Made by a program: the position numbers and the translations under genes | Shown here: in pieces, positions 10,809 through 25,500 of the stretch | Position numbering within the stretch: the first letter of the stretch is position 1 | How the letters are laid out: each line of letters opens with the position of its first letter | Notes under the pieces: model-generated | Database searches by the model: none | What the model was told of the DNA's origin: nothing | What the model saw: only the letters and a program-made list of their open reading frames with translations | NCBI RefSeq assembly: GCF_037975245.1 | Contig: NC_092569.1 | Location: 36,514,168-36,578,167 of the forward strand | Direction: 5' to 3' | Length of the DNA stretch: 64,000 bases | From: Apostichopus japonicus | Taxonomy: Eukaryota > Echinodermata > Holothuroidea > Aspidochirotida > Stichopodidae

Positions 10809-12994
10809 AGCAGAATGCAATGCTCTGATATACTGAAATGGACAGCGCCCTCTATTTTGTTTTTAGTGCTTTATGACCTTTTAAGTAGCCCCCCCCCCCC
10901 CCACACTAAACAAATTATCATTCCACATATGTTCAAAATAGCCGGCGGAACCTCAACATGAAGGTAGATTCTCCTTCTGATCAATTTTATGGTATTAGTG
11001 GTCTATTCTATTTTGTGCAGGATATGTATGGGGAAATTGCCGCCATTTTGGCCTAAAAAACATTAATGTGCAACATTGACGCTTAAGAACAACTGATTTT
11101 GGAAAATAATACATATTGCTAAGCAATTATAATGGGTTTCATGTAGAACCCGGGACTGTGCAACGAAAGTTAATTTTTAGATCACTTTTCCTACTTCGGC
11201 CCACGGCCTAATAGCGTCAACAATACTTTCCCGTAGTTAGGAGCTTCCATGATCAATAAACATACATAAGAAGTCAAAATATAAACTAAGCATCTGCGCT
11301 ATGTAGGGAGCTACCCCTTGTAGTATGTTGTATATATGGCCAGCGTTTTTAACCGAAAGAAAAACAACCGATTTGATTATCCCAAATGTAACAAAAACAA
11401 AACAATAATATCCCTTACATTCGATTATGACGGTAATTTAATGGCAAAATTGTTTAACCTTATTTGGCCTATATAGTACCTTGTTTACTCTGATGTCAAG
11501 TTTGCAACAAGCATCGTACATGTAGACACGCCGAATTCCTGTGTATTTCTACTCTAAAATTAACTTTATTCTTAAGATCGAAAATTACACTAAGAGGTAC
11601 TGTATTAAAAGCTACAATGAGGTCATCAAATATCAGCTGTCTTACAGGCAGGACTTCAGTTAAGACCAGTTTACTGGTCTAACCTGCAGGGTGGGTAGGA
11701 AAATATGTTTAAGAAGGTTTTCTTCATGCTAGTATAATGTTTATGGTAATTTGCTTTTCTCTTTTCACAAAGTATCTATCTTAACTATCTTCAAAGACTA
11801 TAGTTCTTTGCGAAGAATAATAACGATGGAAAAAAGAAGATCGTAGAATTTATGGAGGTGGTTTACATTATGCATTTATTTCATTTTTGGACTGCTTTGG
11901 GCCCTCCATCCTCATTCATCTTTCTGCACGGTTATTACATGGTATAATATCACAAAAAATACAACCAAAATGTTTGCTGTTTCTTAAATGTTATGCATTA
12001 TTTGACATCGGAATTTTACAACACCCCGTGTCAGGTTAGATTTAGTAAACTTAAAAAAACCCAGACACCCAAGTGAATATGTTTAATAATTTTTAACTTC
12101 CTCATCCAGCATGCTCTCGAGATGTGGTTTCAATAAGTATACCTGGATAGTTTGTGCCTGATTTTATGATGTGAGTATCCTCACAAGGTGTGCTACTGTA
12201 AATAATGCAGAAAAAAACAGCACCTAGAAGTTGAAACGAGTTTCATTTTGTGTAATGTACATAAAGCCAGAAACGTGCATGGCGTATGTGGCAGGAACTA
12301 ATTAAAGTAGTTGTACATAAATGCAACTGTAGCAAGCTTATTATTTCGTCGACTGTAACTTTCTTGAGTGTATGTGAGTATGTCTTTTTCATTTCATTTT
12401 CTGTCTATTACAAACTTACTACAGAATCTCTTTCTTTTGGAAGGTTTTGAAAAGTCACCTTTATTGAGGAATTTGGTCGTTGGTTTAGGGATGTATTTTG
12501 CAACCCCCCCCCCCCTCCCTCCCATATCTTTTTAAATTTACAGAAGAAAAATGACAAATGTAATCAACTACGACACTCATGCACTTCTAGACACCTACTT
12601 TAAAATGGAATGGGCTCAACATCCCCCACCTCCGAAAGCATGTTTGAAAACTAATTTTCACAGTGTTGTCTTCTTTTCCCCGACGGCTGCCCATAGGATG
12701 GTGTATGCAGATTATGTAGAAGACCGGCGGAGTAGTTCATGTTATGAAAGTTTTCACAACACTTTCACCGCATACATTTTGTATTAATGGTGTCATGAAT
12801 TAATTTGTGCCAATGCATCTCTAAAGAAAGTATGTTAAATTAGTAGTTACTTTACTTTAATATAAAGTGCACTTAATAACAAATTATTCTGAGTCTTAAT
12901 TTACTTTAAAATACACTCATCAGATACGGAAAAACATTCTACATATCCTGCGTAAATTTCTAATGATTTCATTAAATAGGAAATGCTGTATGAA
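10809..12994. other. Gene-free intergenic DNA
   Basis: No coding sequence is supported. Poly-C runs occur at about 10891-10902 and 12506-12515. Short open frames (for example 12551-12787) resemble no family I know. Confidence 0.6.
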
Positions 12995-14320
<1,326 letters not shown>

Positions 14321-14735
14321 GGTTTATTCAGCCACATGCATAAAAATACAATGGAAATTGTTCAAAACACAAGAGCTCTAAAACAGACATGAAATTGAAA
14401 CGCAAAACGATGAAACACATATAAAAAGTGATATTGCATGAGTAATAAATACCGGTAGGTTATCGACAATGGTATAAAAACATTGCGATAAAAGTGACGA
14501 TGTAAAAAAGTACGAATGATAAGAAATATGTACGGCAAGAACCATAAAATGTATACTTGTACGATAAACAGAGCGCTAAGTCAATAAAACAGAATTCAGA
14601 ACAAATAAGACATAAGATACAGGGAGTGATAAATAAGTTAGCGACTATGATGCGCATTGAAAATCTTCACTGCAGATGGATAAAAACTGTTGGTAAAACG
14701 CTTCGAACCTCTAAAAGCTAGTAGCGCCCTCACTT
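14321..14735 (-). mobile_element. LINE 3' fragment next to the GATA array
   Basis: On the minus strand, about 14638-14715 encodes the final residues of a non-LTR retrotransposon reverse transcriptase protein: RGSKRFTNSFYPSAVKIFN, then a few residues and TAA. The same type of ending ([17 protein letters not shown]) closes the LINE at 45721. About 320 bp of 3' UTR-like sequence follows and runs straight into the TATC (GATA complement) repeat, as if that repeat were the element's 3' tail. Only this 3' end is present. Confidence 0.65.
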
Positions 14736-14944
14736 AGAGGAAAAGTATTAAAATATAAATTCGTAGATCAATAAACAACAAAGACGATTGGGGCAATTTT
14801 CAAATCCACAGCTTTAGTTTTCAGGCAACTTCAAAGTGAACGGTTCCGATTAACCAATTTCGGTTAAACGCTGATAACTCCACAACGGTTCGTGATAGCA
14901 ATTTCTTAAACCGTTTCGAATAACTTATCTTTCAAACAACATAG

Positions 14945-16015
14945 TTAAGTCTCACAGCAATTATGGGGGCTGTCATTGTTAATGTTTTCGTTCTGTAGTG
15001 TAGCATTTTTGCAACTAGCTGATGAGGACGCTGCCGGAATCCGCCTGCTGCTGATAGTAGACCCCCTTCGATTGTTATGAAATGTCATGAAAACGAGAAT
15101 GTCCTTTAAATGCATTGAGAATGGTCATTTGATGGCACAAAAATTATCACGGGGTTAAATTGAGCAATTAATGGGGTTGTCATTTTTTTCTGTTTTCGCT
15201 GTTTAGTGTAGTATTTTGGCAACTAACTGATGAGGGCGCTGCGGGAATCCGCCTGCTGCTGATAGTAGACCCCCTTCGATTGTCATAAAAAGTCATGAAA
15301 ACGAAAGAATAATGTCCTTTAAATGCATTGAGAATGGTCATTTGATGGCACAAAAATTATCACGGGGTTAAATTGAGCAATTAATAGGGTTGTCATTTTT
15401 GCTGTTTTCGCTCTTTAGTGTAGTATTTTGGCAACTAACTGATGAGGGCGCTGCGGGAATCCGCCTGCTGCTGATAGCAGACCCCCTTCGATTGTCATGA
15501 AATGTCATGAAAATGAGAGAATAATGTCCCTTTAATGCATTGAGAATGGTCATTTGATGGCACAAAAATTATCACGGGGTTAAATTGAGCAATTAATGGG
15601 GGTTGTCATTTTTGCTGTTTTCGTTCTTTAGTGTAGCTTTTTTAACTGAAGATGAGGGCGCTGTCGGAATCCGCCTGCTGCTGATAGTAGACCCACTTCG
15701 ATATTCATGAAGAGTCATGAACACGAAAGAATAATGGCCCTTACAGTCATTTAAGATTGTCATTCGATGGCACAAAAATTATGAAATTGAGCAATTTAAT
15801 GTGGGTTGTCATTTTTGCTATTGTTAAATATAGTCCTACTTTTGCATTGAGCGGATCAGGGGGTTACGGAACTTCTGCCTGCCGCTGGTAGTAGACCCAC
15901 TTCGATTGTCATGCAATGTCAACAAAACTAAAGAAAAATGTGCCTTACATACATAAATGATGGTCATTTAATTAGACAAAAATTGTGACATTGTTAAATT
16001 TACTTAGCAATTATT
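14945..16015. repeat. Satellite array, about 5 units of 203-213 bp
   Basis: Successive units begin near the GGTTGTCATTTTTGCTG motif at about 14969, 15177, 15388, 15601 and 15804. Each contains GATGAGGGCGCTGC, a CCGCCTGCTGCTGATAGTAGACC block and TGGCACAAAAATTATCACGG. The outer units are more diverged. An inverted single copy lies at 9984-10125. Confidence 0.93.
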
Positions 16016-16505
16016 GGAAGTCCACAGTTTTTGCTGTTCTGCTTGATTCGGGTAGTATTAAGGTTTGTATTGAATCATTCGTGAAAAAGTCCCCTCCCCA
16101 CCCCTTCTCCACCTTGTCAATCCTGTGTACACCAGTATTGAGAATTGTAATTTGAATTGTTTGGACAATCAACGCACTTGCATAAATAGAAAACACGTTA
16201 ACGTGGACTCTTCCAAGTGTTACTGTATACTATCCTATATTACCCACTTTGCCTTCATCATTCACACGTTTTGTCACGTTACTGCCAGGTGATCGCATTA
16301 TACCTACTTTAGAGTATAATTTGCTGTTTGCTAGCTCTGTCGGCCAGGTTCAGTCCGGTGAATAATAGAAGGGGCTCTTGCATGGATGGAAACGGAAGTA
16401 CGTCACAGGTCAACTTATCTGTTCGAAACACCTTGGAACTAACCTCAGCCCGGTAGCAAGAAACACTTGGGAAACGATTGATTCCCATTTTGTGTGTAGC
16501 CAAAG
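16016..16505 (+). promoter_or_regulatory. Upstream region and 5' UTR of PPIE
   Basis: The interval ends at the PPIE start codon. At 16392-16406 the sequence ACGGAAGTACGTCAC combines an ETS-like core (ACGGAAGT) with a CRE-like half site (TACGTCA), about 100 bp upstream of the ATG. Such motifs are common in housekeeping promoters. No TATA box is obvious. The transcription start site is not determined. Confidence 0.4.
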
Positions 16506-19500
16506 ATGGCCAACCCAAATTCGAAGAGAATAGTTTATGTTGGTATGTTTCCTTCATTTTAGGGTTAAGTATCAATATCCTAATGGATTAAAGGATCTTT
16601 GTATGATGATGCAAGGGAATCGTTCTTTGACTGTAGTAGACCCAGATCATGCTGCAGAGGTGTATAGTAGTGTAACACACGTAGTAGTTCCGCGAACTCA
16701 CTTGCATGTTTTTTAATACGAAGTGATTATTCGCAGGGCAGGACGGCGAATAACGTACACAGACACCATATTCGCAGGGCTGTAACGATTTTGAAAATAG
16801 GTTTAGTATTAGGTTTTGCTATTGATACCAGTCAGTTTAGGGGCCGTGAAAAAGCCAACCTTTTGGGCCCAAATAGTCTTAGCCACTTCATAAGCTAATT
16901 TTTGGAACCCCAGCAATTCAATTTTAAAAGCTTTATTTTAAGGGAGCTTATCTTGGGATTCCCCAAAAGCCAATATTGCCTGAAAGCCAATATGGTCAAG
17001 GGTGTGACACCCCCCCCCCCTCCCACACCTTTACATGCAAATGAGCAGTCACTCTGCAAAAACAAAGGTGAAAATGAGGGATGACATTTTTTTTGTTGGC
17101 GGTACTAATGCTAGACTGGTTCAATCTTAAGGCCCTAGGCTCCCAAAACCAATCCTAACAGCATTAAGATAGGAATCCCAAAGGCCAATAAATTCCTCAA
17201 AATATAGAGGCTCCCAATTAAGACTCTCAAAAAGATAGGTGGTGCTCAAAAGCAAACTCGAATAGCCCCAAAAGTTACTGAGCCCGTTAACCCAGTCTAA
17301 GGCTGCCCAGTGAATAAGGTGTATGTGTCTGGCTATTCGCAGGGCAGCCCTGCAAATAAGATGCTTGTGTCTGGCTATTCACAGGGCTGCCCCTGCGAAT
17401 AAGGTGTATGTGTCTGGCTATTCGCAGGGCTGCCCTGTGAATAAGATACTTGTGTCCGGCTATTCGCAGGGCTGCCCTGTGAATAAGGTGTATGTGTCTG
17501 GCTATTCACAGGGCTGCCCTGCGAATAAGTCCCACCTTTTTAGTAGTGCTACATATAGCTACAGTACTACTACATTACGTCTAACTACCAGTGCTAGTAC
17601 CAGTACTGCAGAAATTTGGGCTAGCTAGTATGAGTTTGTATGTATATATGTATGTATATGTGATCTTCCCGCAAGCAGGAACTCGCGAAAGAAGCCATGG
17701 AGGCTTTTAGACTCGCAAGCTGACCGAAGCCAATCTCTCGGCACACATCCATTTAATGTCCATGTCGGGAGGTTGTTATTGAACAACACCCTTGCCAGAC
17801 GACACACATTGCTGTCGGCGGGGAATCGAACCGGGGATCTCATGACTGGGAGACGCCGGTGTTAACCACTAGGCTATACACTCCACCTAAGTTTAGCTTA
17901 GTGAATTCCAACAATCAGGAATCTTAGCAGAAGTAAATTTGGAACCCTATTCAGATAGAGACCGGGACTCTTATGATCACATTCTCCCATTTATGACAAT
18001 GATTACAATTTACTTCCAGCAACTTTGTACAAATACATGGTGTCATGAATGTTGAACAATGCATAAATGAATATTTTGATATGCAATACAAACTAGAAAG
18101 ACCGGTACAAAGAAGAACAAAATATTCATCATGATCATTTATGCAATACTTAAGCTATACAAATGCATGGAAAAGGAAAAATTTAAACTATAAGCATTTT
18201 AACTATAAGAATTGTCGTTGTTATTAATGAGAACTGTAATTGTGAAAAATGAGCATAGCCTAGGGCCTAGTGCTATTACTTCATAAAATCAAAATAAGTA
18301 ACAGATCTGATCTGTCATTCTCCAAATAATTGGAGAGTGACAAGATATTTATTGTTGGTGTAAAATCCCTAGTAATGGAGGACTCTGAGCAGTGACTTGA
18401 TACCCCTGTTGGGGAAGATGATGGATTTAATATAGCAAAGGCCTATTATGTCACACTTTCTCTATTTGGTGAGTTTTCAGAGATTTCCAAGGTGGGCATA
18501 TAATTGTTGCATCCATTACTGCTCTTCACTGCCACAGTGCCACTACATGTCCCTGTTTGATGGTTCAAGAGAGTGGACCTTGAGAACTTTGTAGCACTTT
18601 CTCAAATACAGAACTGAAGGACGTAAAACACCTCATTCAATACCACTGCTGTACAGCCATAGTAAATGAAACTCCTTTGAAAATGGCATTCTCAATCTCT
18701 GAATCTAAAAGTAGCAAACCCACAGAAGAATTCACTCAACAGCAATATTAAATAGATCAAGAGAATTTGGTAGTTGTTATTAATAAGTATAAACTTATCC
18801 TTATTGTTCATGTAACAGACCATCAATATATCTATGCCACACAACTGAACCTCAAGTGAATAGATTAATGTGGCAGATCTCAAAAGCAATATTTTCTCTG
18901 CGGATGTTTGGCTGTTCATTTTTTCTTGAAAGTGACTTCTCATTACACATTGTTTCCTGAAGGTATTATTTAAGTTACAAAATAATTGTTAAAATGTTCA
19001 CTTCATTATAGGTGGTCTCACGGAGGAAGTGGAGGAAAAGACTTTGCATGCTGCATTCATTCCATTTGGAGATATTCTGGACATTCAGATACCTCTGGAC
19101 TATGAAACTGAACAACACAGAGGTTTTGCATTTGTAGAGTTTGAGCTTGCGGCTGTGAGTAGACCAATTCAGTTATTTAGGTTTTTTAACCCAAAATGAC
19201 AACTTGCATAGCACCCTAGCCAAGGGTATTGTTTGTTGAACTTATCGTTCTATTGTTGTTACTGGTAGTTGTTAGAACTTTCTGCAAATAGTTCAATTTA
19301 ATTAAATATTTAGGTTTGGAATCACTGTTCAGTTTGCCTTCTACAGTACATTAGCAAATTAAAGTCCAGGGTTACAGGTAAACAGATATATTTAAGCACT
19401 TAAGTTTATCTAGTAAGAGAGGTAATTATTAGACACCAAACCAGCTGGCAGCACCCCCAGTAAAAAGTTCATTACATATTGAAAACTATAGCTACTGTAT

Positions 19501-22500
19501 AGACACTAAGAACTTGATACTGTAGCTGAGCTCTGCCCTCACCCTGGTGGATATAACTGTCCATGTTGTCCAACTTTACTAAATGTAGGATTCTTGATAG
19601 ATTTTTGCTCTTCCTTCACAGGATGCTGCAGCAGCCATTGACAACATGGTGAGTAAACTATTTTCTTTTCCATAATTTTATCTAAGAAATAAGTTTTTGT
19701 GTCACCAAATTATCTTATGAACTTGCATTTTATAATCTAATAGTATTTAACTGACACACTAGAATGTATAGATCCCATGTAGTACCACTTGCATAAAAGT
19801 AACATATTTGGATGTTGTTGTACTCCCTGTATGATTAAAGTTCATTTAAGCCAAACTCATCGAAACATCTTTAGAAAGTGTACAGTTGCTGAGGTATATG
19901 CAGACAAGTCTTGATATCTTGTACTTTAAATTTGTTTCTTAATACCTGGAATGATAGAATGATTCTGAGCTGTTTGGGAGGACCATCCGTGTCAACCTTG
20001 CTAAACCAATGAAGATCAAGGAAGGTGCCAATAAAGCAGGTATGTGTTACTTTATTTCAAGTGTGCCACCTTTAATATGAGGATAGTGTGGATAGATTTT
20101 TCCCCTTTTAGAACGTCCATGAATTTCTTCTTCAGTGAAATTTTGTTTGTGCATTGTTTTTGTTGGCACTTTTTCTAAAAGAGGCAAAAAAGTTAATGAA
20201 AATATATGACATCCTTTGCTGATGTATGGTTATAAGAATGCTTCCATATTGCTGTACTCTGCATGGGTTATTATCTTCATCCCTAATACAGTGTGAGGAC
20301 TGGTAGTTCACCATCCTCACTGATGAAAGACTGACTCTTTCATTTGATGTCACCATAGTGATAATGAAGTGTCACATATTTACTCCCATAAAGTATTGCT
20401 ATCCCAACTAACTGAAATGAACAGAAAATGTCAGAAATCCCTCCCATTTAGTATGATATCTCAACTAACTGAAATCAACATAAATCCCTTGCATTTATTA
20501 TGATATCCCAACTAACTGAAATGAACATAAATCCCTTGCATATAGTATGATATCCCAACTAACCGAAATAAACAAAAATCCCTTGCATTGTATGACGTCA
20601 TTTATCCTGATTTGTTGCGGACTGCCTGAATTAATTATTTTTTGCCTTTATCTGAAGTATGGGCTGATGATAATTGGCTCCAGAAGTATTCGGGAGCAAC
20701 TTTGAAGAAAGACAATGAAGTAGCAGCGGAGGAGGAGAAAGCAACAGAAAAGAGACCAGCAGAGGAGACTGAAGATAAGGTAACCATGGTAACCTTCCTA
20801 AGCATTCCACAGAGCTATAGGAGAGCTATTGGTGGAAAGGTTGCCTGAATCGCTATGCTAGGCACTTGTTAGTTATAATCATAATGATCATTGTGAGTGA
20901 AAATAGCATCAGTAATTTAATATGAAGAGAAAATGTTAAACAGTCAAGATACAAGACTCCTATAGAAAGTTTTTGACTGGGATGCACGGTGGTGAAAAAG
21001 GTTTTACTTATTTCCTGTCATTCAGTTGCTTATTACGGCTTGACATATGATAAAAAGTATTTATATATATTGTACAAATAAGGCAGATATTACACACTGA
21101 ATTTCCTATTAATCTATCATTTGCTTTTATTCATACTAAATATATTGCTTTCATTGGAAATACTTCATTTTTCTTCAAAGGAGACAATTAAACAAGAAGA
21201 AAAGTTAACACTTATTATTTTAACTTTGTTCTCAGACTGAAAATCCAGCCTTCAAGAGACCAAAAGCAAACCCCCATGTCTTCTTTGATATCAAAATAGC
21301 CGGCAAACTGGTTGGAAGGATAGTGATGCTCTTGAGGAAAGACTTAACCCCCAAAACAGCAGGTGAGACCAAACAAAATACACAATCAATTAGTTTTGTC
21401 ATCTGGAAAAAAATAGTGTACTTTACGGTTTTGTAGCCATGTTGTGTTACTTTTTGTGTTACTGTAACTTCATGTGAAAACATTAATCAAGTCACACCTT
21501 ATTTTGGGTATTTCTGTACTACAGTTTAGAGACAGGGTTTCAGGAATCAAAGCAATAGAACAGATATTGTATTACCAGTTATGCCAAATTTGTTGTCTTG
21601 TTTTCACCCATTATTGAGGAGACGGGAGAAGAGAGACACAGAAATCAAAACATATCTCATTATTTTCATTATGTAATTGTGTTCTTCATCTGGGAGTTAT
21701 TATGCATCAAATATTGGTGGTACAAACCAGGATAGAGTCACTTGATGAAACCCTTCCTCAGGACTGCTCCCAACTTCATAGTTATCCTCTGAAATCGATA
21801 CCACTCTCCCAATATATGAATGGACATAACTTCCAAAACATACATATACTCATCACATTCTGTGAATTTAATATGACAGTTGCTCTATATGAAAGATCAT
21901 TAAAGTTTCAAAACTACTTTACTGTAGATAAGCCGGTCTACAGAGACAGGAATCTAAGCAAAAGAACAGATATTGTATTACCAGATATGTCAAATGTTTT
22001 TCTTGTTTTCATCATTTTTGAGGTTACAGCATACAGAAGCTGACTTTTGTTTCATATGTCATTTAGAGTATTTGAATCTTTTTTTTTTTGGGGGGGGGAG
22101 GGGGGTTCGAATCTTGATAATCCACAAAAGTAGTTGTTATTGTGAGATATTGCAGGATACTTTCACAAATATTTCTTGTAGATTAGCAAAATAATACTCA
22201 TATTTTTTTCTTGTAGAAAATTTCCGCTGTTTGTGCACACACGAGAAAGGATTTGGGTACAAAGGCAGTACATTCCACAGAATCATTCCACAGTTTGTAT
22301 CCTTTGAGAAACTAAAAGAGAAATACTTGTAAAAAACTGCTATTTGTTGCAAAAAAACCTGTGAAGGAAATATCATGCCTTTGAAGAAAGTCCTGCTATT
22401 GTAGAAATGTCAGGCCCTTTAACTTTGAGCAACTAGTAAAGTTTAGTAATCCCCTTGCAAGAGTGGATTGACCCTAGACTTGTTACGTGCTGATACATGG

Positions 22501-25500
22501 CAAGATATTTCATACAAAAGTTGAAAAGTAAACCATTAAATTGAAACTTTAGATCTGGAAAGCCTTGTTCATCTAATTGGAGGCTGGGGTGAAAGCAGCT
22601 AGGTTTTTAACATGGTAACATTTTCCATTATGCACATAACACAGAATGCAAACTCTGGGCAGTTTATAAATATCATGACAGGTGTATCCATTCATCAGAA
22701 ATTCTGTAACTAAATAATTTCAAAGTAAGCATAGGCCTATAGGACACCTTGAAAGCAGACTTCCGTGTACATTGCATCTAATTTGGGGATGGAAATTTGT
22801 TTTATGGTCATGAATATGATAGGTTAATTAGCATCATCGGATTGCACTGTCTTGGCATTTGTATCGAAAAAGAAAATGTTTAAGATACCAGATTCAGTAT
22901 CTTTTACATTAAAACTAAGTTCTTATTTTTTAATTTTTAATAGCCCATCATGCTTTGTAGTGACAGTTTTGTTTACCTACGTATGTTATAAGCTTTATAC
23001 TGTCCTATTATTATGATTAACCTTTAAAAGGGTGACTCGGTTAGCCAAAGCTAATCTTCCCCGAGGCCCTAAAATACAATCAGTATAAAAAGAATAATAT
23101 TATAAAACAATAAACAAAGAGTAAGACTATTAAACATACAAATATACAACAGTAAATCACAAAACTGTAAAAATGGGTATAGAACATAAAAGCGTAATGA
23201 GATGATTAAGACTTGAAAAATTCATTGACTAAACGTTTAAAAATAGGTAAAGATTTGGCATGCTTGCATTCAGCTGGCAAACTATTCCATTCTTTGGCAG
23301 CTATGAAGGAAAATCTACGCTTGTGATATTCCGTTTTACCATCTTTCAGGTATAAGTTACTTTGGGTCGTGGATCTCAAATTGTGATTATGAATTTCGTG
23401 TGTAAAGTTGAATAATTGGGTTAGATAATTTGGGGAGAGGCCATTCATGGTCTTGTACATCATGATCAATCGTCGTATACGTATTTGCGTATCGACAGGG
23501 TGCCACTTTAGCATTTTAAATAATTCTGTCGAGCTTTCATATCTTCCCGAGTTCGTAATAATACGCGCTGCTGCTTTTTGCATATGTAACAACTTTTGTA
23601 AATCATTTGCTCCACACGTACCCCAGACTATACTACAATAATCTAGAATGGGTCGTACATACCCATTATAGAAGATAATTTTCGTATTTAAATCAATATA
23701 TGGCTGTATGCGTCTCAGTAAGGCAAGGCGATTTGAGACTGTTTTACAAACGTTGTCAACCTGAATATGCCAGGATAAATTGTTATTAATTTTTACACCT
23801 AATAGTTCTTCATATTTGACAGTCTTGAGAATTTTGCCCCCGAGTGTCACAGAAAGAGTATTTGCATTGTCAGGTAATGAAGCCAGTCTCTGACCAGATC
23901 CCATCAATAATACCTTCGTTTTAGTGGTGTTGATTGCCATTTTATTTCGGTCACACCAGGCACTAACTTTTTCCATGTCTCTTTGCAATTTGTTATTCAA
24001 GTTAATGGTAGATGTATCACTGGCATAAAATGTTGTGTCGTCAGCATACATATCCGCTGAACAATATTCCAAAGTGAGATCGATATCATTAATATAAATT
24101 AAGAACAAAAGTGGACCAAGAATGCTTCCCTGGGGTACACCACATGCAATTCGTCTTGAACTCGATAAAACACCATTTAAGTATGTGCATTGACTTCTAT
24201 TAACTAAATAGGATTTGAACCAGTTAATTGCTTTATTCGATACACCATAAATACGTAGTTTCGTTACCATAATCTCGTGGTTTACCAAATCGAATGCCTT
24301 ACTGAGGTCTAAGAAAACAGTTCCCAAAATATACCCCTTATCAATAGATTCCATCCACTGATCCACAACCTTCAATAGCGCCGTTTCGCATGAATGCTTT
24401 TCCCTGAAACCCGACTGTGTATTACGTAAAAGGTCAAACTTATTCAAATGCTTACTGAGGGCTAGGTGGACATGTTTTTCAATTATTTTTGAGAGAATTG
24501 GTAAAATTGCAATAGGTCTGTAGTTCGATAAATCATGGCGGGATTCCGTTTTAAAACTCGGAATAACCTTAGCTTCCTTCCAGTTACATGGAAATACTTC
24601 AGTATCAATGCTTTGATTTATTATTCGTGTAATACTGGGAGTAATTTCAATTGCACTTATCTTTAATACATGCGCACTTATTTCATCGAGACCGGTCGCT
24701 TTGTTAGGGTCAAGCGACTGCAGATACTTCAAAACATACTGTTCAGTTACTCTTGGGATATTAAATGTCTCCCCTTGTGGTAATTTGGCGTTTACATACT
24801 TCCTAACGTCAGGGAAAGTATCACAGTTGTTGTGCTGGTTGTTAACTAGGTAAGTTTGACACACTTCAATAAAATATTTATTGAAGGCTTCCACAATATC
24901 ACGCGTGTCTGTTATTATTTTTCCATCCACTTTTAAAATATTGGGACTGTGGTTAATAACCATTCCAGTGTTGTTCGATTGCGCATCTCTCAGAACTTTC
25001 CAGATGGCTTTGGAATCGCCTTTGTTGGAAGCTATAGCTTCTTTGAAATAGTTTTGTTTGGCTGCACGTATCATACAAGTCACTTTATTGCGCCAAAATC
25101 GATACGCAGTAGGATCCTTGATCTTTGTTCGGTCCCTCATTTTAATTGCATTGTTAATATCTTTATTGAACCACCTCGGTTGTTTCTCACGTTTGACCCT
25201 TTTTGCTTTCTTGGGAGCATGCAAATTCAAAACATTAATGAAGTTCTCATGCCAGCATGACAGAGATTTATCAACATCACATTCATGGGGGAGGGGCCCT
25301 ATTGGTAGCATGTTTCTCAAATCTGATTTGAAAGCAGCAGTATCAATTCGATCTATGGCTCTATACTTAAAGCTTCGATGTGATTTATTTCTTATTACTT
25401 TATTGTTCAGTCGCCAAGTGAAGAAAATAGGGAAATGATCACTCAGACGTATTTGGGGCACGATTGTGTTCATCAATCGACTTTCATTTGTGGTATAAAC

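Larger units (their letters stand above)
16543..19011 (+). other. PPIE intron 1
   Basis: A 2.5-kb intron with donor GTTG|GTATGT and acceptor CATTATAG. It contains isolated TTCGCAGGGC motifs (16735, 16772), a poly-C run near 17010-17020, the hairpin array at 17300-17529 and a SINE at 17640-17888. Nothing coding is seen from 17889 to 19011. Confidence 0.8.

Noticed and set aside
17323-17628. 101-codon ORF with repeated VSGYSQGCP
   Set aside because: It is a 42-bp intronic repeat read in frame; not conserved as protein.
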